Of a DNA stretch of 64,000 nucleotides, positions 20,171 through 28,448 are shown piece after piece. The stretch lies in assembly GCF_000746275.1 (NCBI RefSeq), contig NZ_JQKX01000013.1:1-64000 (forward strand), written 5' to 3'. Within the stretch, counting starts at the first letter, position 1, and every line of letters begins with the position of its first letter. The DNA comes from Thermopetrobacter sp. TC1 (GTDB lineage: Bacteria; Pseudomonadota; Alphaproteobacteria; Rhizobiales; Aestuariivirgaceae). Below the pieces are notes generated by a model. It was not told where the DNA came from. It ran no database searches and saw nothing but the letters and a program-made list of their open reading frames with translations. Both the position numbers and the translations under genes were made by a program.

Positions 20171-21799
20171 TCACCCTCCGTGCCTCTTGCTCCGCCTTTG
20201 CTGCATGATCTCCCTGCATGCCTCACGCAGCGCACGCTCAAAAGCCCGCAGCTGCCAGGCACGCCAGCTCCACTGCCGCCAGCCCTTGTAATAGGACAGA
20301 GCCTCGCGAATGCGGGATGCGGCGTATGCCATGCGTACGGGGTCATTCCGCCAGGGACCGTTTTCGGCGAACATGGCCGGCAGGGCATACACACTCAGAT
20401 TCGTCGTGATGTACCTCACGTCCAGCGGCAGCCCCTTGCCCGTCACCTCACGGCTGTGGGCGATATTGTAGCGGGCGATCATGTTGTCGAGGTTAATGAC
20501 AGAAAGGCTCCAGACCGCGGCAATGGCGGCGAGCACGCAGGTGCGGATCAGCCAGCGGGTGGAGCGCCCGGCGTGCACGCGCCAGGCGACGAGAACAATG
20601 CCGAGGCAGACCAGCGCGATGAAAACGAAGCCGTAAATGCGCGCATGCGTGAGCGAATAGGCGGAAACATAGAGATTGAGCCGCACCAGCGCGCTTAAGG
20701 CGATGGCAAGCGTCTGTGCCAGCCACAGATACAGCAGCCTGAGAACCCATGCGGAGGGCTTGGTCGCATTTGGGGCGGATGGAAAGGCAATCAGAACGAA
20801 CACCCCCGCCAGAGCGGCTGCCACGGCCAGGGCGTAGGCTCCGTCATGGGCATATTCGGCATAGCGGAATGACGGGAATTCTTTCGGATCCAGATGCGCC
20901 GGCAGTTCAAGATAGAGATCGGTGATCACATGCACGGCGAAAATGGCGTTGAACACCAAAAGCGTGAGCGTCAAAAGCGTATCCGGAAGAGGGCCGGGCA
21001 AGAAAGAGCGCATAATGGAGCGCCCGGCGCCAACGCCGGCCTTGGCGCGCTTCATGGCCTTTAGGCGGAAGGTGGCATTGCGCCGCAAAAGGCCCCAGAC
21101 GACCAGAACCGTTAACGCCATGAGAAGAGCATGGGAGAAGAAAGTGTCGAAATAGCGCTCCAGATCCAGCTCCAGCTGCAGGGAAGGCAGGATCGCGGCG
21201 AACAGGGGGTTGGCGAAGGAAAAGAGCTTGATGAACAGCCAGGCGAGAATCAGCGGCAGCAGGATCCTGCCACCGTAGTGTATCAACGCGCTAATGGCAC
21301 TTAAGGCCGCAGCAGTGATCAGCATGCCCAAGGAGCGCAGCGCCTTCATGCTTTTGCGCCCCGCTCCGTGGCTCTGAAGGTCACGCAGCAGGAAGAAGGG
21401 TGAATGCCACAGGTGTGCGGGGACGTGAAAAAGACTGATACGCGCAGGAGATGAAACGGATCCGGTCATCAGCAGGGAGAAGGTGATGAGGCCGGCCGCG
21501 GCGAACAGGAGTGCGACGGAGGTGGCCTGCAGGCTCAAGGGCAGCAGGAAGAGGATAAGGATGATCCAGGCGCGGAAGATTTCTGTGGGGGTGCGCCGGT
21601 TTCCCCAAAGCCACGTGATGATGACGGCCATGAGCAAAGTAAAGACGGCTGCCGAAAGGCCCGGCGGTTCGTCATAGAAAAGCCAGTCGGATGCCACCGC
21701 CAGCGCCAATGCGGCAATGAGACGACGATGGAATGTGCCTGTTTGCAGGACTGTCTTTGCGCCTTGTTTGGCGCGTGATGAAAAGAAGGCTGCGCTCAT
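20171..21799 (-). CDS. DUF4173 family polytopic membrane protein
   Basis: About 542 residues with roughly 11-13 hydrophobic segments. The C-terminal part carries the pattern I associate with DUF4173: NLDNMIARYNIAHSREVTG, LPLDVRYITTNLSVYALPAMF, then a soluble basic tail. The biochemical role is unknown. The start at 21799 (MSAAFFSSRAKQ) follows GGGAGAGA and overlaps the stop of a small upstream frame by four bases. The two-component genes follow with a three-base gap, so the protein may be a sensor partner or target of that system. This is inference from operon structure only. Confidence 0.8.
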   Translation of the reverse strand: MSAAFFSSRAKQGAKTVLQTGTFHRRLIAALALAVASDWLFYDEPPGLSAAVFTLLMAVIITWLWGNRRTPTEIFRAWIILILFLLPLSLQATSVALLFAAAGLITFSLLMTGSVSSPARISLFHVPAHLWHSPFFLLRDLQSHGAGRKSMKALRSLGMLITAAALSAISALIHYGGRILLPLILAWLFIKLFSFANPLFAAILPSLQLELDLERYFDTFFSHALLMALTVLVVWGLLRRNATFRLKAMKRAKAGVGAGRSIMRSFLPGPLPDTLLTLTLLVFNAIFAVHVITDLYLELPAHLDPKEFPSFRYAEYAHDGAYALAVAAALAGVFVLIAFPSAPNATKPSAWVLRLLYLWLAQTLAIALSALVRLNLYVSAYSLTHARIYGFVFIALVCLGIVLVAWRVHAGRSTRWLIRTCVLAAIAAVWSLSVINLDNMIARYNIAHSREVTGKGLPLDVRYITTNLSVYALPAMFAENGPWRNDPVRMAYAASRIREALSYYKGWRQWSWRAWQLRAFERALREACREIMQQRRSKRHGG

Positions 21800-22035
21800 G
21801 TTCTCTCCCGCTTTCTTATGTGAGTGTTTCTGAAAGGAATGATTGTTGCCCCGCCTTTTTCCGCATCTGCCGCTGGATGGCCGTTCCTGGGCCGGGCATT
21901 GGAAGGGAAACTGGCGGGCAGGATGGTGAATTCGCCCAGCCACCATCCGTCCTTGAGCAGGGTGGGCGGCAGCCCGCGCACGCTAAGGCGGGGAGCCGGG
22001 GGCTTGCGCCGTGTTATGCGGATGATCTTCGCCAT
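21796..22035 (-). CDS. small basic hypothetical protein preceding the DUF4173 gene
   Basis: A 79-residue frame begins MAKIIRITRRKPPAPRLSV and contains LLKDGWWLGEFTILPASFPS. Its stop overlaps the DUF4173 start by four bases (ATGA), the same coupling seen between the regulator and kinase in this operon, which argues that it is translated. There is no membrane segment or recognisable domain, and the ribosome-binding site is weak. The frame stays open upstream for another 65 codons but that part shows no protein character. The assignment is tentative. Confidence 0.4.
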   Translation of the reverse strand: MAKIIRITRRKPPAPRLSVRGLPPTLLKDGWWLGEFTILPASFPSNARPRNGHPAADAEKGGATIIPFRNTHIRKRERT

Positions 22036-22216
22036 GCCGTCAAAATGACGGGGCGATGTGCAAAAAGGGCCTGTGTGTTTTCGGAAAAAGCACGCAATCG
22101 TGTGCAGATTTTCAGCAAATGACGCGCCCTTCCCCCAAGCAACCTGTTTTGTGCATAAAACGGGTTGTGCAGGAGAGGACGCGGTGCGGGATGGTGAATT
22201 TTCGGCAGGCTTCTTA

Positions 22217-22389
22217 GGGCGTGTCCTCATAAAATCCGACGTGCCAGCCCCCTGAAGCTCGACATTTTCGCTTCACCTCGCTGGCCTTTCGCCCTTGAAA
22301 ATAGCTTTGGCTATTCCCTGCGGGCGAAAAGACCAGCGATATTTTGCGAAAATGCCGCTGGCATCGCCGTCTTTTATGAGTCCACGCCC
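22217..22389. mobile_element. MITE-like element with terminal inverted repeats
   Basis: A 173-base element has ends GGGCGTGTCCTCATAAAA and, inverted, GGGCGTGGACTCATAAAA (16 of 18 identical), each flanked by a TA dinucleotide that could be the target duplication. The inside is also palindromic: GCTGGCCTTTCGCCC and GGGCGAAAAGACCAGC around a short centre. There is no coding capacity, so it is non-autonomous. A degenerate relative lies at 58231-58345. The right end abuts the stop codon of the adjacent minus-strand gene. TA-flanked short inverted-repeat elements fit IS630- or IS427-type mobilisation, but the parent element is not in the window. Confidence 0.7.
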
Positions 22390-23168
22390 TAGAACACGTG
22401 CTCTTCTACCCGTGCGCTCGGGCAGAGGTTGCTGGTCAGGCTATCGATGAAGACCTTCAGCGTGGCATCAAACGCGCGGGCATAGCCGGGCGCCACATTG
22501 CGCAGGAAAGGCGCCTTGATCGTTTCATCAACATAAACGGTGAAACGCACATCTCCGCCTTCCGGATCATGTGCGAAGATGACTGCGCGGATGGGAGAAC
22601 CATCTTTCTTGAAATACCAGGGTTTGCTCCCAAACCGGAAAGGTTCGCAATTGATTGCGGCACAGGCAGTCTTGCTGTCCTCACGCAGCAGCTTGCGGCA
22701 ATCGAAATAACTGTCGCGCTCCTCTGCGCATTGCTCAACGAGGCGGAAGGCCTCGCGCACGAGCTGCACCTGCAAGTCCGGCGCCCTTTCCTGCCGGTCG
22801 CTCCGTTTTCTCGCGCATTTGGCCGTTGAACACCAGGGCTTGTGGGGTTCCAGCGTCAGGTATTGCAGGGCGGAGGCACGCCAGAGGCGCACCTGATCTG
22901 CGGCGGTGAGATAGCCGTAACCGGCGCAGTGGGTTTTGTTGCCGCTGGTTGTGTGGGCATAAACGCCTATTGCGACGAAAAAGGCGATAAGAGCCGCCTT
23001 GCCCTTCTCCCGCCAGCCGCGCAAAACGATCCAGGCGACAAAAACCGCCAGCGGGATCCACATGCGCATTTCCAGCAAAAAAATATTAAAAACCACATGG
23101 ATAACAGCGGTCAAAAAAATGATGATGGTGATGATAAAAAAATGGATGGCGACAAGAACCGATTCCAT
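22389..23168 (-). CDS. hypothetical membrane-anchored protein
   Basis: The protein has 259 residues. The first 75 form three hydrophobic segments (SVLVAIHFFIITIIIFLTAVI, MWIPLAVFVAWIVL, AALIAFFVAIGVYA). A soluble domain of about 180 residues follows, with at least six cysteines, suggesting disulfides in the periplasm, and ends in SLTSNLCPSARVEEHVF. No family is recognised. The stop codon TAG is formed by the last base of the MITE-like element and its TA flank, so the final residues may have changed on insertion. A 52-residue membrane protein gene lies 36 bases upstream and probably shares its transcript. Confidence 0.65.
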   Translation of the reverse strand: MESVLVAIHFFIITIIIFLTAVIHVVFNIFLLEMRMWIPLAVFVAWIVLRGWREKGKAALIAFFVAIGVYAHTTSGNKTHCAGYGYLTAADQVRLWRASALQYLTLEPHKPWCSTAKCARKRSDRQERAPDLQVQLVREAFRLVEQCAEERDSYFDCRKLLREDSKTACAAINCEPFRFGSKPWYFKKDGSPIRAVIFAHDPEGGDVRFTVYVDETIKAPFLRNVAPGYARAFDATLKVFIDSLTSNLCPSARVEEHVF

Positions 23169-23204
23169 GAATTCCCCCGCGGTTGTTCTTCGTCTGCGAG
23201 GCGA

Positions 23205-23363
23205 TCATGGTGTGCTTGTCTCCTCACCCTGATCCGGGAGGGTGGTTTTTTCATGCACCGCTTCGAGCGCGGCGTTTTCATCTTCGCTGCGGGCTGTCTG
23301 CAGGGCCCAGAGCAGAAAGCCCACCGTCATCAAAACCGCCAGAACGAAGGTTGCCACGACCAT
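23205..23363 (-). CDS. small single-pass membrane protein
   Basis: A 52-residue frame starts at an ATG preceded by GGGAGGCG at good spacing. It encodes one N-terminal membrane helix (VATFVLAVLMTVGFLLWAL) and a short, acidic, hydrophilic tail ending in EETSTP. It lies just upstream of the 259-residue membrane protein on the same strand. The strong ribosome-binding site and the clean helix-plus-tail composition support a real gene. The function is unknown. Confidence 0.55.
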   Translation of the reverse strand: MVVATFVLAVLMTVGFLLWALQTARSEDENAALEAVHEKTTLPDQGEETSTP

Positions 23364-23709
23364 GACCGCCTCCCTCACCTGTTACGCCATCACGAACCTT
23401 TCTTTGCATTGTGCGGCAAGGATCCTGACAAATGGTTGTCGGGATCACGCGCATGCCGGAATGATGATTCCGGGAGATTGCGGCAGGGCGCGGGAAAAAA
23501 TCGGGCAAGATTCAGACGGTTTCGGTCATGGCTTTCAGCGGAAAAGATCTTTGATGGGCGGGATTAATATTGTTTTGTAATATCAATAGCTTGCGATGCA
23601 TTTCTCCCCGGTGGCCCTGGGCAGAAACTTGATTTCCCCACTCGGAAAAGTCATATAAAACACGAGAGAGGAACAGGCCGGAATGGCCGCAGGGAGGCTG
23701 TGTGCGACG
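23364..23709. other. divergent spacer upstream of nadA
   Basis: This region separates the minus-strand small membrane protein from nadA. It has an AT-rich stretch around 23560-23600 (ATTAATATTGTTTTGTAATATC) that probably carries the nadA promoter, but no hexamer pair is clear enough to call. No gene or repeat was seen. Confidence 0.35.
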
Positions 23710-24726
23710 ATGACCGATACCCCGAAGTTTCCCATTTGCGAGACGCCCAAGCCGCTTGATCCGGCGCAGAAGGCCGCGCTGATGGAGGAGATCGCGCGCC
23801 TGCGCAAGGAGAAGAATGCGGTCATTCTCGCGCATTACTATCAGGACGGTGATATTCAGGATCTGGCGGACTTCGTTGGCGATTCCCTCGATCTGTCGCG
23901 CCGGGCGGCCGAGACGGACGCGGACATGATTGTCTTTTGCGGCGTGCGTTTCATGGGCGAGGTGGCCAAGATCCTCTCTCCGCAGAAAAAGGTGGTGATC
24001 CCCGACATGGCGGCGGGCTGTTCGCTGGAGGAATCCTGCCGGGCGGAGGATCTGGCGGCCTGGCGCAAGGCCAATCCCGATCACGTGGTGGTCACCTACA
24101 TCAACTCCTCGGTGGAGGTGAAGGCGCTGTCGGATTATATCGTCACCTCCTCCTCGGCGCTGGATATCATCGAAGCGATCCCGCCGGAGAAGCCCATCCT
24201 GTTTGCGCCGGACCGGCACCTGGGCAGCTGGCTGAAGCGCAAGACCGGGCGCGAAATGGAATTGTGGCCGGGATCGTGCATCGTGCACGAGGAATTCTCC
24301 GAGGAGGCCCTAATGGCGCTGAAGGAGAAGCATCCTGATGCGCCGATTGCCGCACATCCGGAATGTCCCTTCTCCATTCTCGAGAAGGCGGACTTCGTGG
24401 GCTCCACCAAGCAGATCCTGGATTTCGTGCTCTCGCGGCCGGAGAAAGAGTTCATCATCGCCACCGAGCAGCACATCATCCATCAGATGAAAAAGGCGGC
24501 GCCGCACAAGACCTTCATTCCCGCACCCGGCATGGACGGGGACTGCAAGTGTGCCACCTGCCCCTACATGGCGCTGAACACGCTGGAGAAACTGGCTGCG
24601 GCGCTGCGGAATGAAGAGCCCGAGATCATCATTGACGAAGCGCTGCGGCAAAAGGCCCTGATTCCGCTGCAGCGGATGCTGGAGATTTCCGCGCAGGCTG
24701 CCGCCCGCCGGGCCGCTGCGCAGTAA
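23710..24726 (+). CDS. nadA: quinolinate synthase
   Basis: NadA condenses iminoaspartate with dihydroxyacetone phosphate to quinolinate in NAD synthesis, using a labile [4Fe-4S] cluster. Recognisable parts are AVILAHYYQDGDIQDLADFVGDSLDLSR, CGVRFMGEVAKILSP, PDMAAGCSLEESC, VTYINSSVEVKA, HPECPFSILEKADFVGST, ATEQHIIHQMKK and the C-terminal CKCATCPYMALNTLEKL. The ligand cysteines in GCSLEESC, HPECP and the CATCP region are present. The start is either ATG 23710 (MTDTPKFP) or ATG 23683; both have weakly spaced GGAGG-like signals. nadB and nadC are not nearby. Confidence 0.95.
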   Translation: MTDTPKFPICETPKPLDPAQKAALMEEIARLRKEKNAVILAHYYQDGDIQDLADFVGDSLDLSRRAAETDADMIVFCGVRFMGEVAKILSPQKKVVIPDMAAGCSLEESCRAEDLAAWRKANPDHVVVTYINSSVEVKALSDYIVTSSSALDIIEAIPPEKPILFAPDRHLGSWLKRKTGREMELWPGSCIVHEEFSEEALMALKEKHPDAPIAAHPECPFSILEKADFVGSTKQILDFVLSRPEKEFIIATEQHIIHQMKKAAPHKTFIPAPGMDGDCKCATCPYMALNTLEKLAAALRNEEPEIIIDEALRQKALIPLQRMLEISAQAAARRAAAQ

Positions 24727-24784
24727 ATCGGTGCTAATTGAAAGGCGCCATTCTTTTTGACCCTTGCGGTTTTCGGCGGGGCGA

Positions 24785-24812
24785 TTGCATGGCGCAAGGG
24801 ATGCATTACATT
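24785..24812 (+). promoter_or_regulatory. predicted sigma-70-type promoter of the 6S-like RNA
   Basis: TTGCAT (24785-24790) and TACATT (24807-24812) are separated by 16 bases. The expected start, seven to eight bases after the -10, falls at about 24820. That is exactly where the 5' strand of the predicted RNA closing stem begins, which supports both the promoter and the RNA. Confidence 0.5.
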
Positions 24813-24819
24813 ATGGCGC

Positions 24820-24985
24820 GGACGGTGCTGCCCGGTGCGTGACGGATGCGCATCCCAGGGGCCGTACCATGATCCGAGGGAGCTGTCCCTGCCCGGGGTC
24901 GTGGCCCCGGGCATATGGCGCCCACCTGCTGAGTGCAGGGACCCGGGATCACCATGCCGCACGGCCGCGGCGGCCCGTCCACATC
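24820..24985 (+). ncRNA. ssrS: structured RNA, candidate 6S RNA
   Basis: The spacer between nadA and irr folds into a rod about 165 bases long. The outer stem pairs GGACGG and GTGCG (from 24820) with CGCAC and CCGTCC (to 24980). An internal stem pairs GATCC with GGATC. GTCCCTGC (24885-24892) pairs exactly with GCAGGGAC (24935-24942). An apical hairpin CCGGGG-TCGTGG-CCCCGG sits at 24893-24910. A large asymmetric interior loop separates the outer and inner stems, as in 6S RNA, which binds the sigma-70 holoenzyme. Size and rod shape fit alphaproteobacterial 6S RNA, but no sequence signature was matched, so the name is tentative. It is not SRP RNA, because the GGAAGCAGC-type motif is absent. Confidence 0.5.
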
Positions 24986-25165
24986 ACCTGATGCCGGGGA
25001 TATCGATAAACGCATTTCCGCATCGCAGGAGTTAGGGGTGCTCCGCAATATCCGGGGGTAGATGCCAAAGACCAAAAGCCGGGTTCTTCAGCGCTACCAT
25101 ATGACCGGCGCGGGCTATATCACTCGCGATTGGGGGGATGAAGAGCAAGCAGCCGAAAGGAAGGA

Positions 25166-25594
25166 TCACTTGTCGGTGAGGCGGACGATGACGTCGATAC
25201 TGGCGATGCGGGCGCCTTCCGGCAGGGGCGGCAGCTTGTCGATGACGAGCTGATCCGCCGGAATGTCCATGAGCCGGCCGTCCTTCTCGGAATAGAAGTG
25301 GAAGTGATCATCCATGTTGGTGTCGTAGAAGGTGCGGCTGCCGTCCGCGATCACCTCGCGCAGAAGGCCGGCGCGCGTGAACTGGTTGAGTGTGTTGTAA
25401 ACCGTGGCCAGGGAAATGGACATGTCGGCCTGTGTGGCCTCGCGGTGCAGCTCCTCGGCCGTGACATGACGATGCCCCTGCGCGAAAAGCAAGCGCGCCA
25501 AGGCGATGCGCTGACGCGTGGGGCGCAGACCGGCATCCCTGAGCTTCTTGACGATCGCCTCTTCATCAAAGGCGGTGTGATTCTGCTTCGTCAT
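25166..25594 (-). CDS. irr: Irr, heme-responsive Fur-family regulator
   Basis: Irr represses or activates iron and heme genes in alphaproteobacteria when iron is scarce and is destabilised by heme. The 142-residue protein has the Fur-type DNA-binding domain (LRDAGLRPTRQRIALARLLFAQGHRHVTAEELH, SLATVYNTLNQFTRAGLLRE). It also has the Irr-type metal/heme region DTNMDDHFHFYSEKDGRLMDIP. The C-terminal RIASIDVIVRL is usual. The start MTKQNHTAFDEE (25594) is chosen because the upstream extension contains an AT-rich promoter-like stretch (TATTATATG, reading the minus strand) rather than coding sequence. Confidence 0.9.
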   Translation of the reverse strand: MTKQNHTAFDEEAIVKKLRDAGLRPTRQRIALARLLFAQGHRHVTAEELHREATQADMSISLATVYNTLNQFTRAGLLREVIADGSRTFYDTNMDDHFHFYSEKDGRLMDIPADQLVIDKLPPLPEGARIASIDVIVRLTDK

Positions 25595-26055
25595 GACACA
25601 ACCCGGCTTTGGAACATTGATCCAGATCACATATAATACGAACAAGAATAATTCGCAAATGAAAAGCGCCCGGTTTGAGCGAATCATTCCAGAGTGTGGA
25701 AAGTTTTTCAGGCCACATGCCGCAAGGCAAGGGAAAAGGGATCGTCCTGCTTGCGGGCCTCGCATTGATCAAAATTTCGGCACTTCTGGCAATGCGACAT
25801 AATTGTCGCATTGACCACATGGTGAAATTCTGGCAAAGGGCCGCCACAAGCCGCCTGCGCCTGTCGCTGCGTTTCTGAAGTGAACCTGTTGGCAGCGGCA
25901 TCCCTCCAGACGGCGCCAAATTCGCAAACAGACATGTTGCAGGGCCTTCTCAGGCTTCATCGGGCCTGGGAGTGAAGGCCTTTCATCGTCTTTCTCTCCC
26001 GCATGGTCGGGAAGAGAGGGGGTGCGACGCATATCTTGCAGAGCGGTAGAGAACC
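25595..26055. other. divergent spacer between irr and the TauE-type gene
   Basis: This spacer probably holds promoters in both directions. AT-rich DNA at 25630-25665 lies where an irr promoter is expected. A short perfect inverted repeat TTCCA-GAGTG-TGGAA is at 25687-25701; it does not match the known Irr box. No convincing reading frame was found. Confidence 0.35.
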
Positions 26056-26982
26056 ATGTCCATCTATCTGCCCATTGCCGAGGTTTCGGTGAACATTTAC
26101 CTGCTGCTCGGCCTCGGCGGCATCGTCGGTTTTCTTTCCGGTATGTTCGGTGTTGGTGGCGGCTTCCTGATGACGCCGCTTCTGATGATGATCGGCATTC
26201 CACCGGCCGTGGCGGTGGCGACGGAAGCCAATCAGATCGTGGCTTCATCGGTTTCCGGTGCCCTGGCCCAGTACCGACGTGGCAACGTCGATGTGAAGAT
26301 GGGGCTGATCCTGCTGGCGGGCGGTATCGTCGGCTCGGTCATCGGCGTGCAGATCGTGAAGATCCTGCGCGAGATCGGTCAGGTCGATCTCGTCATCAAG
26401 CTCACCTATGTGACCATGCTCAGCATCATCGGTTCGATGATGTTCATCGAATCGGTGAACGCCATTCGCAAGAGCAGGAAAGCGGGCAAGAAGGCCGGGC
26501 CGGTGCGCAAGCCCGGTTCGCACAACTGGGTGCATGGCCTGCCGTTCAGGATGCGCTTTCCGCGCTCCAAGCTGTACATTTCCATCATTCCTCCCATTGG
26601 CGTGGGCATTCTTGTTGGCCTTCTGGCTGCGATCATGGGCGTGGGCGGCGGTTTCATCATGGTGCCGGCCATGATCTATCTGCTGCGCATGCCCACGGGC
26701 GTGGTGGTGGGCACCTCGCTGTTTCAGATCGGGTTCGTGACCATTCTCACCACCATTCTCAACGCGGTGCAGAACCAGACGGTGGACGTGGTGCTGGCAC
26801 TCATTCTCATGTCGTCGGCGGTGATCGGCGCGCAGCTTGGTGCGCGGGTGGGTTCGCGTCTGCCAGGCGAGCAGCTGCGTGTGCTGCTGGCGCTGATGGT
26901 GCTGGCCATGTGCGTGAAGCTGGCGTGGGGGCTTGTGGCCACGCCGGAGGAGCTGTTCTCGTTTGCCGGAGGAGGAGAGTGA
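26056..26982 (+). CDS. TauE/SafE family sulfite/sulfonate exporter-like permease
   Basis: A 308-residue polytopic protein with the two-repeat TauE/SafE architecture. The repeats carry the glycine-rich motifs GIVGFLSGMFGVGGGFLMTPLL and GLLAAIMGVGGGFIMVPAMIY, and a basic cytoplasmic loop (RKSRKAGKKAGPVRKPG) joins the halves. Family members are linked to export of sulfite, sulfoacetate or other organosulfur anions. With rDsr in the same window, which produces sulfite in the cytoplasm, sulfite export is an attractive but unproven role. A TIGR02186 gene follows after one base, the pairing usually seen in alphaproteobacteria. Confidence 0.85.
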   Translation: MSIYLPIAEVSVNIYLLLGLGGIVGFLSGMFGVGGGFLMTPLLMMIGIPPAVAVATEANQIVASSVSGALAQYRRGNVDVKMGLILLAGGIVGSVIGVQIVKILREIGQVDLVIKLTYVTMLSIIGSMMFIESVNAIRKSRKAGKKAGPVRKPGSHNWVHGLPFRMRFPRSKLYISIIPPIGVGILVGLLAAIMGVGGGFIMVPAMIYLLRMPTGVVVGTSLFQIGFVTILTTILNAVQNQTVDVVLALILMSSAVIGAQLGARVGSRLPGEQLRVLLALMVLAMCVKLAWGLVATPEELFSFAGGGE

Positions 26983-26983
26983 G

Positions 26984-27919
26984 ATGAGGCGGCTGAAACG
27001 CACCGTTCTTTCCGCGCTGATCATTGCGGGCGGATTTCTCGTCGCCAGCGCCGCCCCCCTTCCGGCGCAGGCACAGGAGGCAAAGGCGCAGGCGCAGGAG
27101 GCGACGGAGACCTATGACGTGCGCCAGCCTGAGGGGCAGGGCAAGGGCATGGCCCAGGGCGCGCCGGTTTCCGTGCGGCTTTCCGAGAACAGGAATGCGC
27201 GCAAGAATGCGCCCAAGGTGGTTGCGGACCTGTCCACGCATACGGTGGCGATCAAGACGGATTTTGCCGGCACGCGCGTGATGCTCTTCGGCGCCATCGT
27301 GGGCACGGCGGAGGAAGGCAAGGCGCGGCCGGATCTGATTGTGGTCATCCGCGGCCCGTCGCGCCTGTTCAAGATGCATCGCAAAAAGCGTGTGGGGCCG
27401 ATCTGGGTCAATGCCGATGAGCGCATCTTCCGGGCGGCCCCTGGCTATTATGCGCTTCTGTCCTCGAATATCCTGACGGACATTGCCCCGGCGGACAGGC
27501 TCAAGAAACGCGGCATCGGGTTTGAGGCCCTGCAAGAGCACCTTCTGGCCACGGCGGAAGGTTTCAAGGACCTGAAGGAAGCCGAGCTCTATGCCAAGGC
27601 CTTTGTGCGCCTGATGAAAAAGAAGGGGCTGTATCGTGCCAATGACAACGGCGTGAACTTTACCGGGCGCTATCTGTTCCGGGCGACGTTCGACCTGCCG
27701 GCCAACGTGCCCCTGGGCGAATACGAGGCGGATGTCTATCTCTGGCGGGCCGGCAAGCTTCTCGGCAAGTTCACCACCAAGCTGGAAATCGAGAAGCGCG
27801 GCTTTGAGCGCCTCGTTTATGTGTTCGCCCATGAGCAGCCCTTGCTGTATGGCATCGCTGCTGTCATCATAGCCATTGCTGCCGGTTTCACCGCGGCGGC
27901 GATCTTCCGCAAGGATTGA
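26984..27919 (+). CDS. TIGR02186 family protein (partner of TauE-type permease)
   Basis: 311 residues. It starts with a signal peptide (ALIIAGGFLVASAAPLPAQAQ) and a Gln/Ala-rich linker. A beta-rich periplasmic domain follows (VVADLSTHTVAIKTDFAGTRVMLFGAI, DLIVVIRGPSRLFKMHRKKRVGPIWVNAD). A single C-terminal membrane helix (LLYGIAAVIIAIAAGFTAAAIF) ends it, so most of the protein faces the periplasm. TIGR02186 proteins are known only by their link to TauE-type transporters; a role in gating or substrate handling is inference. The start at 26984 follows GGAGGAGAG; a longer frame overlapping tauE is rejected. Confidence 0.85.
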   Translation: MRRLKRTVLSALIIAGGFLVASAAPLPAQAQEAKAQAQEATETYDVRQPEGQGKGMAQGAPVSVRLSENRNARKNAPKVVADLSTHTVAIKTDFAGTRVMLFGAIVGTAEEGKARPDLIVVIRGPSRLFKMHRKKRVGPIWVNADERIFRAAPGYYALLSSNILTDIAPADRLKKRGIGFEALQEHLLATAEGFKDLKEAELYAKAFVRLMKKKGLYRANDNGVNFTGRYLFRATFDLPANVPLGEYEADVYLWRAGKLLGKFTTKLEIEKRGFERLVYVFAHEQPLLYGIAAVIIAIAAGFTAAAIFRKD

Positions 27920-27931
27920 GGGGAGGCGGGC

Positions 27932-28438
27932 ATGCCACATCGCAAGAAGCGCCTGGTTCATGAAAAGGGCCACATCCGCAAGTTCATGGTGGTCCTGGAT
28001 GAGACGCCGGAATGCGAAACCGCGGTCTACTTCGCAGCGGCGCGGGCGCGCAGCACCCATTCCATGCTGACCATGCTCTATGTCATCGAGCCGCCGGGGT
28101 TCACGCACTGGCTGGCGGTGGAGGAAACGGCGCGCGAGGAAGGCGAGCGCAAGGCGGAGGCGCTTTTCCGCATGTATCGCCAGAAGCTTGAAAAATGGGG
28201 CTTCGGCGATCTGCCACGGGAAGAAGTGGTGCGCTATGGCCAGCGCTGCGAGCAGATCCGGGAGCTGGCCAATGAGGATCCGGATATCTCCTTCCTCGTG
28301 CTGGGAGCGGCTGTTGGTGGCGAAGGGCCCGGCCGGCTGGTGACCAATCTCATCACCAAGGGCACGAAGGATTTTCCGACACCCATCGTTATCGTGCCGG
28401 GCGACATGACCTTCGAGGAAATCGACGCACTGGCCTGA
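27932..28438 (+). CDS. universal stress protein (UspA family)
   Basis: 168 residues with an alpha/beta nucleotide-binding fold. It starts FMVVLDETPECETAVYFAAARA, continues LTMLYVIEPP, and the C-terminal part FLVLGAAVGGEGPGRLVTNLI...TPIVIVPG resembles the UspA phosphate-binding loop (G-x2-G-x9-G-S/T). This class may bind ATP and often modulates transporters encoded beside it. It lies 12 bases after the TIGR02186 gene and 10 bases before a small membrane-protein gene, so all four are probably one operon. Confidence 0.82.
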   Translation: MPHRKKRLVHEKGHIRKFMVVLDETPECETAVYFAAARARSTHSMLTMLYVIEPPGFTHWLAVEETAREEGERKAEALFRMYRQKLEKWGFGDLPREEVVRYGQRCEQIRELANEDPDISFLVLGAAVGGEGPGRLVTNLITKGTKDFPTPIVIVPGDMTFEEIDALA

Positions 28439-28448
28439 TCCGGCGGGC

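Noticed and set aside
24820-24985. SRP (4.5S) RNA instead of 6S RNA
   Set aside because: The conserved GGAAGCAGC-type apical motif of bacterial SRP RNA is absent, and the structure is about 165 bases, too long.
25687-25701. Irr operator at the TTCCA-GAGTG-TGGAA dyad
   Set aside because: It does not match the known iron-control element and lies about 90 bases upstream of the irr start with no nearby support.
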